Both the position numbers and the translations under genes were made by a program. 64,000 bases of DNA from an uncultured Dyadobacter sp. (lineage in GTDB: Bacteria; Bacteroidota; Bacteroidia; Cytophagales; Spirosomataceae): assembly GCF_946482605.1 (NCBI RefSeq), contig NZ_CAMLSE010000011.1, positions 186,001-250,000 of the forward strand. The letters run 5' to 3'. Below the pieces are notes generated by a model. That model saw only the letters and a program-made list of their open reading frames with translations, was not told the origin of the DNA and did not search any database. Below, piece by piece: positions 21,511 through 30,563 of the stretch (its first letter is position 1; every line of letters starts with the position of its first letter).

Positions 21511-21528
21511 ATGGCAAATATTTGCTAT
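21511..21528. promoter_or_regulatory. 18-bp inverted repeat, candidate response-regulator operator (copy 2)
   Basis: ATGGCAAATATTTGCTAT includes the perfect palindrome GCAAATATTTGC. It lies between the kinase stop (21501) and the response regulator start (21563) and is nearly identical to the site at 18244-18261. Confidence 0.6.
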
Positions 21529-21562
21529 GTAATACTTGTTTGTGAGTCACTAATTTTGCGGG

Positions 21563-22195
21563 ATGACATCAAGGATCATCATTTTCGACGATAATCAGGA
21601 AAGGCTAAACAGCGTGGCCATGCTGTTAAACCTTTCGGCTGACTTTCTATGCGCGGGCACATTTCACAATGCCGGTAACCTGGTGGCCGACATCACCGAT
21701 TCAAAACCCGACCTGGTGCTCATGGACATCGACATGCCTGGCCTGGACGGCATTGAAGCTACCAAACTCGTTCGAAAGCACTTTGACGCCTTGCCCGTCA
21801 TAATCCAGACTAACTTTGAAGAGGATGAGCGCATATTCGGCAGCCTGAGAGCCGGCGCGAACGGCTACCTGCTCAAAAAAACGAGCCCTGAGCGGTTTCT
21901 GGAAAGTTTGAGGGAAGCGCTGGAAGGCGGCGCTCCCATGACAGGCAGCATCGCCGCCAAAGTTTTACGACACTTCTCCGCTGAAAGTCAGGCCAAAAAA
22001 GACTACCACCTCACCGAACGCGAAAAGCAAATCCTTGGCTTTTTGGTAAAGGGATACAGCTACAAGCTGATCGCAGCGGAATGCGGCATCTCATACAACA
22101 CCGTCAATAACCACATCCGGAATATCTACGACAAGTTGTACGTCAACAGCGCCACAGAGGCCGTGAGCCTGGCCATCAAGGAAAGGCTGGTGTAA
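21563..22195 (+). CDS. NarL/LuxR-family response regulator
   Basis: The 210-residue protein has an N-terminal receiver with an acidic pocket (FDDNQ), phosphorylation site Asp55 in LMDIDMPGLDG, and conserved Lys in LLKKTSPE. The C-terminal LuxR helix-turn-helix (about 145-205) reads LTEREKQILGFLVKGYSYKLIAAECGIS and then NTVNNHIRNIYDKL. It follows the sensor kinase on the same strand and is its obvious partner. The protein most likely dimerises on inverted repeats when phosphorylated; the two matched 18-bp repeats at 18244 and 21511 are the best candidates in the window. The regulated genes probably include the kinase/regulator pair and the divergent T9SS substrate gene (inference). Confidence 0.93.
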   Translation: MTSRIIIFDDNQERLNSVAMLLNLSADFLCAGTFHNAGNLVADITDSKPDLVLMDIDMPGLDGIEATKLVRKHFDALPVIIQTNFEEDERIFGSLRAGANGYLLKKTSPERFLESLREALEGGAPMTGSIAAKVLRHFSAESQAKKDYHLTEREKQILGFLVKGYSYKLIAAECGISYNTVNNHIRNIYDKLYVNSATEAVSLAIKERLV

Positions 22196-22436
22196 ACGGC
22201 GCCCGGCTTTTTTCTTCCAATTTTTCCTCCCTCAAAGTTGGCAACGATCTCATCAGCATTCCGGACTACCGTATAGCAACCCGCGTTTTAGATCGGAATA
22301 AGGATACCGACCTAACCCCCAGGTGCCCTTTCGCACAGACAATGGCGAACGGACACCCTGATATTGTCGTGATTACACCTCATGCAAGGCCCTGGTCCAC
22401 CTTAATTTTGGTGATCATTAAAACAAAACAAATACC

Positions 22437-23006
22437 ATGAGAAAGATCAGGATTTTCGAACATATCTCGCTGGACGGGGTGATTGAGCATGACAAAAACT
22501 ACGCGTATGGCGGATGGACCGCACCATACCGCACACCCGCCGGCATGGCTATGCTTCTTGAAGCTTATGGTACCGGCTTCGACCTGCTCGTTGGCCGCCA
22601 AACCTACGACGAGTGGTTGGGCTACTGGCCAACTGCCGGGGACTTCCCGATGGCAAACGCTATCAACGCGGCAACCAAATTCGTCGTAACCCACAGACCG
22701 GAAAGCCTTCAATGGGGCCCGGTGATAGATTTGGGCGGAGATATCATCGAAGCCATCCGCCAACTCAAATCGACAGACGGTCCTGACCTGGTGCTTTCCG
22801 GAAGCATATCACTAACCTCTCCCCTGTTGGACGCAGGCTTGGTGGAAGAGGTGATCCTGATCGTTTACCCCGTGTTGCTGGGCCGCGGCAAGCGCATTCT
22901 ATCCGACGACTATGATGCCCGCAAACTTGAATTTGTCAGTACCAAGTCCACACCAACGGGTGTACTCCTCAATACTTACCGGCATTTAGGCGCGGTGAAC
23001 AGCTGA
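22437..23006 (+). CDS. Dihydrofolate reductase family protein (RibD C-terminal-like)
   Basis: The 189-residue cytoplasmic protein begins RKIRIFEHISLDGVIE, the typical opening of the RibD C-terminal/DHFR-like fold, and has the nucleotide-binding phrases DLLVGRQTYDEW and GPDLVLSGSISLTSPLL, ending with VYPVLLGRGKRIL. Such stand-alone members are probably NAD(P)H-dependent reductases of unknown substrate. The length is normal for the family. It stands alone: the regulator gene lies 240 bp upstream with only a weak -7-like TAATTTTG (22403-22410) before the ATG, and it converges on the NTF2-like gene with a long hairpin between them. Confidence 0.88.
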   Translation: MRKIRIFEHISLDGVIEHDKNYAYGGWTAPYRTPAGMAMLLEAYGTGFDLLVGRQTYDEWLGYWPTAGDFPMANAINAATKFVVTHRPESLQWGPVIDLGGDIIEAIRQLKSTDGPDLVLSGSISLTSPLLDAGLVEEVILIVYPVLLGRGKRILSDDYDARKLEFVSTKSTPTGVLLNTYRHLGAVNS

Positions 23007-23074
23007 TTTCACTGGTAAGTTGCCTCGTAGATCGACAGCGAAAAAGCCAGGCCATGCATTATTACATAAAAGCA

Positions 23075-23132
23075 CCATCCGAAACCGTCGTGGGAAATCA
23101 TGGCGGCTTCGGATGGCGGCCCATCGGGCTTT
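23075..23132. terminator. Long bidirectional terminator between convergent genes
   Basis: Arms CCATCCGAA (23075-23083) and TTCGGATGG (23108-23116) continue inward through CCGTCGTG/CATGGCGG with G-U pairs, around a GGAAAT loop. A second short stem GCCC-ATC-GGGC (23119-23129) followed by TTT lies just downstream on the plus strand. It ends both the DHFR-like gene and the convergent NTF2-like gene. Confidence 0.78.
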
Positions 23133-23189
23133 AAAAGATAGAAGACAGGATACCAAAAACTGTATTCACCTGTTTGCTTCCAAACGAAT

Positions 23190-23567
23190 TTATATCTTTA
23201 CATTGGTCAATAGCTTGTTTACAATTACCCATTTCCCGTCGACTTTGGTCAGCGATAACAGGTCGTGGTAATTAAATTCAAACATTGGCAGACGGACCTT
23301 TGCAACAGCGATCAGATTAATGATTTCAATGGAAATAATTTCCATCCGAAAACTTTCGCCCAGTTCCAATGGGCTCTTTCTGTTTTTAACGCCGTCGAGA
23401 TATTGGTCAAGTGTTTTGAAATAGGGCTGTCCATTCACATCACCTGCAACCAATGCCTGCGGATGAAATGCACCGCGGAGCAGGTCCGTATCTCCTTTAA
23501 AAACCCCATTAAAATAATCCGACAATACCGCGGTAATATCCGCGGCCTGATTTGTGTAATTGTCCAT
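23190..23567 (-). CDS. NTF2-like (SnoaL/lumazine-binding-like) small protein
   Basis: The start is placed at the ATG at 23567 (MDNYTNQAADI), since longer readings to 23615 add residues unlike the family. The 125-residue protein has the NTF2-like cone pattern: an N-terminal helix with VLSDYFNGVFKGDTDLLRGAFHP, then strands LDQYLDGVKNR, FRMEIISIEIINLIAVAKVRL, DLLSLTKVDGKWVIVNKLL. This matches the cytoplasmic putative lumazine-binding or ketosteroid-isomerase-like group, whose members are often uncharacterised. It has no signal peptide. It lies 130 bp after the YceI gene on the same strand and may share its transcript. Confidence 0.82.
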   Translation of the reverse strand: MDNYTNQAADITAVLSDYFNGVFKGDTDLLRGAFHPQALVAGDVNGQPYFKTLDQYLDGVKNRKSPLELGESFRMEIISIEIINLIAVAKVRLPMFEFNYHDLLSLTKVDGKWVIVNKLLTNVKI

Positions 23568-23696
23568 TGTGTTTTCGAGTTTAGAGGTATGCGCCGGCAT
23601 TTGGCTCCTGCGCATACCCGGTGATCAGCTATTGTTTTTGGCAAGTAGGTAACGCCATCCGGTTACCTCCATTTTTATTAGGTATTTACGTCGATT

Positions 23697-24233
23697 TTAA
23701 TGCGTGGCAAATGCCGTCAATTGTACTTCCAGTTCAAATTCGTTGTAAATAAGTGAGTCGCCCAGGTTGGTGAAAAAGTTACCGGAACGGAACTTCATAT
23801 CGTAGCGGGTACGATCTACGATGACCTTACCGGTAGCGGTAACTGTATCGTCCGAAATATGTACCTGAGCTCCGAAGGCCACCTCGTGGGTAATGCCTTT
23901 GATCGTCAGATCGCCGGTGATCTGGTAGTTGTTGCTTTCCAGATGCTCGGTGGCTGTAATGACAAAAGCGGCTTCCGGGAAATGCTCTGTTGAGAAAAAA
24001 TCCGCCGAAAACAGGTGGCCGGCAAACTGCTGATTGGTATCAGGATCGGTGATATCCAGAATTTTAATAGAGGTAGTATCGATGACGAAGTTACCGCCGC
24101 TCAGGTTCCCATCTCCCACCGTTAATTCCCCGGCTTTGATGTCAATAGTGCCATTATGTGCGCCTGTCACTTTTTTTCCGGTCCAGTCGATGTTGCTTTG
24201 TGAACCTTCGACTGCAAATGTTTTAGTTTCCAT
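23697..24233 (-). CDS. YceI-family lipocalin-like protein without signal peptide
   Basis: The 178-residue protein shows the full YceI pattern: SNIDWTGKKVTGAHNGTIDIKAGEL, the GNFVIDTTSI strand, LFSADFFSTEHFPEAAFVI, ITGDLTIKGITHEVAF and the ending VDRTRYDMKFRSGNFF. YceI proteins form a beta barrel that binds isoprenoid or other lipid-like ligands. Many are periplasmic, but this one begins METKTFAVEGSQ with no signal sequence, so it is predicted to be cytoplasmic, as in a known Bacteroidota subgroup. A GTGA-N6-TCAC palindrome about 64 bp upstream of its start (24297-24310) may control it. Confidence 0.9.
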   Translation of the reverse strand: METKTFAVEGSQSNIDWTGKKVTGAHNGTIDIKAGELTVGDGNLSGGNFVIDTTSIKILDITDPDTNQQFAGHLFSADFFSTEHFPEAAFVITATEHLESNNYQITGDLTIKGITHEVAFGAQVHISDDTVTATGKVIVDRTRYDMKFRSGNFFTNLGDSLIYNEFELEVQLTAFATH

Positions 24234-24835
24234 TTCTTTATGTTATCGTTTAAAATTTGATAGCACAAAGTACCGCAGGAATCGGCAGGGCATTACGTGA
24301 CGTAGATCACTTTCGGAGTGGCTTACTGATTTGAATTGCGCGGTCTGCTGAGCGTCTCACGTGAAACGGCAATGCGCCCTGTGACCAAGTGTCGTATCCA
24401 ACAAAAAGTCAGCATCCGGTAAACCGCAATTTTTTGAGATTAATCCTACCGAAAACCAATTTGTTTCAAATAGCCATGGTTAGATTTCGGGCGTGATAAC
24501 CTTCTCGAAACAAGTAACCGCTTTCGCCCCTAACTAATCACTTGTTAAATGCATCATCCAACGACAGTCACTGGTCGTCATCTTCGATCGTTTTTCAAGT
24601 TCTGACACGTTAACGTTACCGTAAACATATTGCCGATGATAATTTGAGCGGGGATTCTTCGCTGTCTTAGCATTGGTATTTTGTATTAGTAATCACTTTA
24701 ACCAGCCCCGCTTATGTAAAAATTTCTTCAAAACACGTGGAAGAATCTCAGTGCAGTTCCGACCGCATCCGCTCAATACGCTTCCTGATCTCACCTTTCT
24801 TAAACTCAGTTTATCAATCAAAAACTCAATTTACC
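24234..24835. other. Intergenic region between YceI gene and second SusCD pair
   Basis: No gene was recognised in these 600 bp between divergent genes. Besides the GTGA-N6-TCAC site near the YceI side, there is an imperfect palindrome ACGACAGTCACTGGTCGT (24561-24578) and a perfect ACGTTAACGT (24607-24616), about 275 and 230 bp before the susC start. No hybrid regulator or ECF sigma gene flanks this SusCD pair, so these sites may bind a distant regulator. Confidence 0.4.
24297..24310. promoter_or_regulatory. Crp/Fnr-like palindrome
   Basis: GTGACGTAGATCAC carries the half-sites GTGA and TCAC separated by 6 nt, the core spacing of Crp/Fnr-family operators. The outer T and A of the full consensus are missing. 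Its position upstream of the YceI gene suits a promoter-proximal site. Confidence 0.4.
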
Positions 24836-27800
24836 ATGAAGAAAAAGATATCGCTGCTTCTTCTGTGGTGTATGCTCCTGGGGATGGGGGCTTATGCGCA
24901 AACACAGATTTCCGGTAAAGTGGCAGACACCAACGGCAATGAATTACCCGGCGTGAGTGTGGTCGTGAAAGGCACCACGACCGGCACCACCACCGACCAG
25001 AAAGGCTACTTTTCCGTACCCGGTGTACAGGGTACCGTTCTGGTTTTTTCTTTCGTAGGCTTCGCCACGCAGGAGGTACCCGTCGGATCCAAAACAGTAT
25101 TGAATATTACGATGGCTGCGGACGACAAACAACTCAACGAAGTCGTCGTCATTGCATACGGTACGGCTAAAAAGAAGGATCTCACCGGCGCGGTAACGGC
25201 CATTGATTCCAGGACCATAGCCGTGCAATCCAATTCTACCGTCACCAGGGCACTGGAAGGAGTCGTACCGGGGTTGCAGGTCTCGTCGGTGGACGGCCAG
25301 CCCGGTCTGGATATGGGGATACGGGTGCGCGGGGCAGGTTCTACAAGCCAGAACAGCTCCAATGCCCTCATTGTCATCGACGGTGTACCAGCCGAGCACG
25401 AGAATGCATTGTCGTCCATCAGTCCGAAAGATATCGCCAGCATCAGCGTACTGAAAGACGCTGCTTCGACGGCCGTTTACGGTTCAAGGGGGGCGAACGG
25501 CGTAGTGCTGGTAACCACCAAAAGAGGCTCTACCGGAAAAACGCGCATTTCGTTTGAAGGACGCTGGGGGGTGAATTACGCGGGCGCCCTCAAATTTGAT
25601 AAAATGACTGACGCCAAAGACATTTACGAGCACGCCTGGCAGACCATCTACAATTCGGCACGATACGGCGTATCAGGCGGGCCTTCGACCAACGGCACCT
25701 CGACCACCAATCTCAAAAATCCGAACATGTCGCATGAACAAGCCGCGCAGTTTGCAAGTGCGCACTTGTTTGACTATACGGGTTCCACCACCAATTTTTC
25801 AGCTAACCTGCTGGGTAACTGGATGCTGTACGATGTGCCGGGCGCGGTATACACGCCCACAGGCAACGGCACTCAAGCCAGCGCCACGATGTCGGGTGCC
25901 TACCTGGTGAATACCGACGGAAAGCTCAATCCAAACGCCCGGCAACTTTACGATGCCGGGAGCTACGACAATTATTTTCTTGAAAGTAAACTCCGCCAGG
26001 AATACAACCTCACGGCAAGCGGGGGAACCGAAAAGGTCGATTACTTTACTTCCGTGGGTTACCTCGAAGATCCGTCCTACATTCGCGGCTCCAAGTTCGG
26101 CCGGTACAATGTGCGCTCGAATGTGAATGCACAGCTTTTCAACTGGGTAAAAATCGGTGCCAACATCGGGTATACGAACCGCACCACGCAGTCGCCGGCC
26201 ACGCGGTTCGGCAGGAATGCAGGCTCGGCAACCGCCAACGTTTTTCGCTGGATCAATGGTCAGAGCCCGCTCATTTCGCTCTTTGCCCGGGATAAGGACG
26301 GAAACATCAAGAAAAAAGCAGACGGAACCGACATGGTCCATGTGAAGCTGGGCGACACCTACTCGCCATTGGGCCCTACGAAAATTCCAACTTCCGAGGC
26401 GAACCTGATCAAGTTGCTGGACGACGATATCGATAAACGCGTATCCAATGACCTGAACCTGAAAGGTTATGCTACATTCAAACTCCTGAAAGATTTCAGC
26501 CTCACAACCAATATTTCCTATGACCGTTTCTCGGAGACGCGCACCCGTTATGGCAACAGCGGAACCGGCCCGTATGTAGGTGTAGGTGCATTCGGTAAAA
26601 CGTACCAGAATGTCGGAATCCTGGATGCGCAACAGTTGCTCAACTGGGGCCACAACTATGGCCGCCACGAATTAACCGCCATGGCCGGACATGAATACTA
26701 TCAGTACAATCTGGAAAACCTGAACTACAACTCCGCATACGGGCTCATCGACGGCTTTCCAGCCTATGCGAACTTCGTGGGCCGGTACACAGGCGGTACG
26801 TTCGCCTCTCCGGGTGGCAACGAGATCAAAACAGCCATGGAAAGCTACTTCGGTCGCGTGGGCTACGTCTACAATGACCGGTATTACCTGGAAGCCTCCA
26901 TTCGCCGCGACGGTTCATCGAAGTTTAAGTACGCCAAAGACCGCTGGGGTACATTCTGGTCTGTCGGCGGAGGCTGGCGGTTATCGGCCGAGGAATTCAT
27001 GAAAGGGACCAGTTCCTGGCTTAACGACCTGAAAATTCGTTCGAGCTACGGCGTGATCGGTAACCAAAGCGGGATCGGCAACTACTCCGGTTACCAATTG
27101 TGGAGCTATGGTGCCACCTTTACGTCGAGCACTTCGGGATCCGGAGTTCCTGCCAGCTACACCCTCACCCAGGGCGCATTCGTCAACGATGGGCTAACCT
27201 GGGAAAATACCCACACGCTGGATGCCGGTATTGATTTTACCCTCTTCAAAAGAGTCCACGGGTCGTTTGACTGGTACAACAAGCATACGGTAAACTCTGT
27301 TTACAACCAGCCGATCGCCTACTCATTGGGGCAGAACACGCTGACCAAAAACTCCGCAGGCCTGCGCAACAGGGGGATAGAGGTCGATATTAATGTGGAC
27401 ATAATCCGTACAAAGGACATTAACTGGACGGTCGGTGTGAATGGGACGCACTATACGACGGTGCTCACCAAAGTTCCGCCAGGCGTGGGTTCTGCACAAC
27501 TGAATGGCAACTGGACCGCCGGTGTAGATGGCTGGGCTGCCAATGGAGGTGGCTCGACAGCCGAGATCGCCTACCTGCGAGGTGTGGGTAAAGATTTTTA
27601 TAACATGTATTTCTTCAAATATGGAGGAGTAGATGTCAATACCGGGTTGCCATTGTTCCACCACCGCGTGACCCAGGCCGATCATGCCGGCGACAAGTTC
27701 ACCGATACACCAATCGGCTCGGACGTGAAAACGACCGACTATTCGCTGGCCAGCCGTTATGAAATGGGAAGCGCGCTGCCCAAATGGATCGGAGGTTTCA

Positions 27801-28297
27801 ATACTTCGTTTCGGTACAAGCAGTTTGACTTTTCAGCCATCCTGGCTTATCAGATCGGAGGCAAGTATTTGAGCGTGGAATATGCCAACGGCCTCTATAT
27901 GAATGGAAACATTGGCAGCGCTATTTCCAAAGAGCTGGTTGGCAACACGTGGACACCCGAAAACACCGGAGCCAAATTCCCTATGGCGTTTTACGGAAGT
28001 ACTTATTACACCAATGGAGCCACCATTGGAAGCTGGATGTATTCCGATCTCGCCCTTTTCAACGCATCTTACCTGAACGTGAAAAATCTCTCGCTCGGAT
28101 ACAATCTGCCTGCATCCGTACTGTCCAGATTCAAAGCGAGCAACTGCCGGATTTTCGCATCGGCGGACAACATCGCCATGATCACAGGCCACTCGGGATT
28201 CGACCCCCGGATGTCTCTCGTGGGCGGATTGGAAGTGGGAGGCTACTCCTACCCTTACATGAGCACGGTTTCATTGGGTCTTAATTTAACTTTCTGA
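24836..28297 (+). CDS. SusC/RagA-type TonB-dependent transporter (second locus)
   Basis: The start is placed at the ATG at 24836 (MKKKISLLLLWCML), where a clean signal peptide ending GAYAQ begins; a GTG-started reading from 24737 would bury it. The 1153-residue protein has a carboxypeptidase-regulatory-like domain (TQISGKVADTNGNELPGVSVVVKGT), a TonB-box-like LNEVVVIAYGTAKKK, a plug with IRVRGAGS and ISVLKDAASTAVYGSRGANGVVLVTTKRG, and a barrel ending SLGLNLTF. No STN domain is present. It forms a standard pair with the SusD gene 23 bp downstream, but no enzyme gene accompanies them, so the substrate cannot be inferred. Confidence 0.94.
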   Translation: MKKKISLLLLWCMLLGMGAYAQTQISGKVADTNGNELPGVSVVVKGTTTGTTTDQKGYFSVPGVQGTVLVFSFVGFATQEVPVGSKTVLNITMAADDKQLNEVVVIAYGTAKKKDLTGAVTAIDSRTIAVQSNSTVTRALEGVVPGLQVSSVDGQPGLDMGIRVRGAGSTSQNSSNALIVIDGVPAEHENALSSISPKDIASISVLKDAASTAVYGSRGANGVVLVTTKRGSTGKTRISFEGRWGVNYAGALKFDKMTDAKDIYEHAWQTIYNSARYGVSGGPSTNGTSTTNLKNPNMSHEQAAQFASAHLFDYTGSTTNFSANLLGNWMLYDVPGAVYTPTGNGTQASATMSGAYLVNTDGKLNPNARQLYDAGSYDNYFLESKLRQEYNLTASGGTEKVDYFTSVGYLEDPSYIRGSKFGRYNVRSNVNAQLFNWVKIGANIGYTNRTTQSPATRFGRNAGSATANVFRWINGQSPLISLFARDKDGNIKKKADGTDMVHVKLGDTYSPLGPTKIPTSEANLIKLLDDDIDKRVSNDLNLKGYATFKLLKDFSLTTNISYDRFSETRTRYGNSGTGPYVGVGAFGKTYQNVGILDAQQLLNWGHNYGRHELTAMAGHEYYQYNLENLNYNSAYGLIDGFPAYANFVGRYTGGTFASPGGNEIKTAMESYFGRVGYVYNDRYYLEASIRRDGSSKFKYAKDRWGTFWSVGGGWRLSAEEFMKGTSSWLNDLKIRSSYGVIGNQSGIGNYSGYQLWSYGATFTSSTSGSGVPASYTLTQGAFVNDGLTWENTHTLDAGIDFTLFKRVHGSFDWYNKHTVNSVYNQPIAYSLGQNTLTKNSAGLRNRGIEVDINVDIIRTKDINWTVGVNGTHYTTVLTKVPPGVGSAQLNGNWTAGVDGWAANGGGSTAEIAYLRGVGKDFYNMYFFKYGGVDVNTGLPLFHHRVTQADHAGDKFTDTPIGSDVKTTDYSLASRYEMGSALPKWIGGFNTSFRYKQFDFSAILAYQIGGKYLSVEYANGLYMNGNIGSAISKELVGNTWTPENTGAKFPMAFYGSTYYTNGATIGSWMYSDLALFNASYLNVKNLSLGYNLPASVLSRFKASNCRIFASADNIAMITGHSGFDPRMSLVGGLEVGGYSYPYMSTVSLGLNLTF

Positions 28298-28320
28298 GGA
28301 CATTTAAAAGTCATATTGAT

Positions 28321-29922
28321 ATGAGAAAATATATTTTCATTCTTCTGGCGACATGCCTGTTCAGCTCCTGTGCCGACAAGCTGGATATTACGCCGCCCAA
28401 CAACATCACCGATGAGCAAATCAGGAAATTGCTCGAATCCGGCAACACCGAATCCATCAAACTGGTGATGGGCAGCATGGCCAACAACATGCCCCTGCTT
28501 TTCAACTTCGCGGGAATCAACGGCGTGGGTTCCGCAGACATGTATTACAGCAACCAGGGCCTGGATATCATGCGAAACCTGGAAGGCAACGACATGGTAC
28601 TCGGCGATGTGGGAGGCCTGTCGGCGCTGGTAGGCGCCCCCGAGTATGGTCTCGACAATTTCATTTCCAGTACAGCCAACAAAAACCTGATTTACTGGTA
28701 CTATGCCTGGAACTGCATCAATCAGGCCAATAAAATGCTCAACTTCCTGACCGATGCGACCGTGGGCAATAATACTTTTCTGATGGACTACAAGGCACGG
28801 GGCCTGACCGTCCGTGCATACGGCTACAACTACCTGATGGAAAACTATCAGGATGCCTTTATGCAGACAGGTAAGGACAAGCTGGGTCTGATGCTCTACG
28901 ACTCATTCTCGCCCACGCAGCCCAATAAAGCCAGAACAAGCGCACAAGAGACGTATGCATTTATCAAAGCAGACCTGAATGCCGCGAAAAAGCTCTTTAC
29001 CGACGCAGGGATCGGCTACACCGCCGACCTCACGGATATCGATCTGGCCGTAGTCAACTTCCTGCTGGCGAGGGTATCGGTATGGACCGGCGACTGGAAC
29101 ACCGCCGTCACCGTATGCGACGAAATCCTCGCCAAATACCCCACATTGATGAAAGAAACACAATACGGAGGAAAAAATACCGGGACCGCAACAGACCCGG
29201 TTTACCTGCCGGAAACAAATGGATTCCTTAATAATGCATCCAACCCGGAGGTGATTTTAGGCTTCCCGGTAGGTCAGGCCAAAACCTATCATAATGCGTA
29301 CACCAATCCGTTCGGACAAGGCAACGGTGGGGTCACGCGCGCCTACAAGCGGATTGACAACCGGCTTTATGAAAAAATGGCTGCTACCGACTATCGCAAG
29401 GCATGTTTCATGGCGACGGACTTCGGTGACTATACCTACCCCAGCAACAGTACAGTGGCATTTATTCCGAAATATACCAATACCAAATTTGCGGCTACAC
29501 ACGGAATAGGGAGCACCAACAAGATCGAGGTTGGTAATGTCACCTGCTACTATATGCGCAGTTCGGAAGTATTACTGATGAAAGCGGAAGCCCAGGCACA
29601 GCTTTCCAATGAGGCTGGTGCCAAGGCAACCCTGAATACCCTGCTGGCCGCCCGCACCAAAACCGGCTCCCGGGCCCTGACCTGCGATACCTATCCTGCA
29701 ATGGCCGGGTTGAGCGCCCTGCAGATGGTTTACCTGCAAACCCGCATTGAAATGTGGGGGGAAGGCGGAAGGGAATTTTACAATAACAAAAGGTGGAACA
29801 TTCCCGTTGATCGCAACAGCTCCGCCAACCACCTGGCCAAAGTGACTTATCCGGTTGCAAACATGACGCTTCAAATTCCCGAGGAAGAGATCCTGTACAA
29901 TCCGTTGGCTGTTCAGAATTAG
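28321..29922 (+). CDS. SusD/RagB-type surface lipoprotein (second locus)
   Basis: The 533-residue lipoprotein has its lipid cysteine in LFSSC (Cys17), followed by ADKLDITPPNNITDEQIRKLL, the usual SusD opening. It keeps the TPR-like helices (ARGLTVRAYGYNYLMENYQDAF) and the late phrases CYYMRSSEVLLMKAEAQAQL and TRIEMWGEGGREFYNNKRWNIP. The end LQIPEEEILYNPLAVQN is close to the family norm. It caps the SusC transporter encoded just upstream and binds an unknown ligand. A perfect 18-bp hairpin closes the two-gene operon. Confidence 0.93.
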   Translation: MRKYIFILLATCLFSSCADKLDITPPNNITDEQIRKLLESGNTESIKLVMGSMANNMPLLFNFAGINGVGSADMYYSNQGLDIMRNLEGNDMVLGDVGGLSALVGAPEYGLDNFISSTANKNLIYWYYAWNCINQANKMLNFLTDATVGNNTFLMDYKARGLTVRAYGYNYLMENYQDAFMQTGKDKLGLMLYDSFSPTQPNKARTSAQETYAFIKADLNAAKKLFTDAGIGYTADLTDIDLAVVNFLLARVSVWTGDWNTAVTVCDEILAKYPTLMKETQYGGKNTGTATDPVYLPETNGFLNNASNPEVILGFPVGQAKTYHNAYTNPFGQGNGGVTRAYKRIDNRLYEKMAATDYRKACFMATDFGDYTYPSNSTVAFIPKYTNTKFAATHGIGSTNKIEVGNVTCYYMRSSEVLLMKAEAQAQLSNEAGAKATLNTLLAARTKTGSRALTCDTYPAMAGLSALQMVYLQTRIEMWGEGGREFYNNKRWNIPVDRNSSANHLAKVTYPVANMTLQIPEEEILYNPLAVQN

Positions 29923-29938
29923 TAATGCCCCCCACATT

Positions 29939-29992
29939 TTGACAGCTACCGAAAGCCCTCTCCAAGCGGGAGGAGCTTTCGGTAGCTGTCAA
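29939..29992. terminator. Perfect 18-bp bidirectional terminator hairpin
   Basis: Arms 29939-29956 (TTGACAGCTACCGAAAGC) and 29975-29992 are exact reverse complements; the 18-nt loop can pair further (CTC/GAG). It lies between the stop of the SusD gene and the stop of the convergent lipoprotein gene and serves both. U tracts are weak on both sides. Confidence 0.82.
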
Positions 29993-30013
29993 TTATTAGG
30001 CCGATATCCGGGT

Positions 30014-30526
30014 TCAAAAATCAACTTTCAGCTTGAACTCACCGTCCTCTACTTTGCTCTTTTTGCCGTTCTTTTCGATATCAAAATGAAACTTGCCGGT
30101 GATGTACTGGTTGGCTACGTGCTCTGTAATTTCCACTTCGCCGTTTCCGGACCCTCCTTCAATTACAGCCAGCCTGTCGGCACCGTAGTAACTATACAGA
30201 ACGCTGTCGTCGGCAGGCAGTGGCGAAATTTTATACTTTCCTTTGCCAGCATAGGCAAATCCGACACTGAGGAATACGCGCTTGCCATTGCTTTTGCCCG
30301 ACTCACCAAATTCCATGGATATCAGCACCCGGCTCGATCCGGAATAATAGGATACTTTCATCGTGGAAGTATTGTACTTGGGATCAAAAGTTGCCCAATT
30401 GATTCCTTCCGACTTGCATTGTGCGGACATTGACCCGCCTTTGCCGGGAATGATACCATCGTCATCCGAGTCGGAGCAAGCCAGCCCGACCAGCATCAGC
30501 ATGAAGAATAGAATGCCTTTTTTCAT
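30014..30526 (-). CDS. Small surface lipoprotein with acidic export signal (DUF6252-like)
   Basis: The start is set at the ATG at 30526 (MKKGILFFMLM), ahead of a lipoprotein signal; an upstream in-frame Met at 30580 would add 18 residues. The lipid cysteine in LVGLAC is followed by SDSDDDG, close to the S-D-D-D-D export signal known for surface lipoproteins of Bacteroides. The remaining roughly 145 residues form a predicted beta-rich domain ending ITGKFHFDIEKNGKKSKVEDGEFKLKVDF, which resembles DUF6252-type lipoproteins. Function is unknown. It is the last gene of a four-gene minus-strand set with short spacers (37, 52 and 51 bp). Confidence 0.65.
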   Translation of the reverse strand: MKKGILFFMLMLVGLACSDSDDDGIIPGKGGSMSAQCKSEGINWATFDPKYNTSTMKVSYYSGSSRVLISMEFGESGKSNGKRVFLSVGFAYAGKGKYKISPLPADDSVLYSYYGADRLAVIEGGSGNGEVEITEHVANQYITGKFHFDIEKNGKKSKVEDGEFKLKVDF

Positions 30527-30563
30527 TGTATATAATTTTATTATTCCAACCAGGACCACTGTT

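Noticed and set aside
22268..22276. Half-site like ATAGCAA downstream of the response regulator
   Set aside because: There is no second arm, so it does not match the symmetric operator candidates.
25799..26668. Minus-strand open frame of 289 codons inside the second susC
   Set aside because: It is a shadow of the conserved transporter and has no domain or start context.
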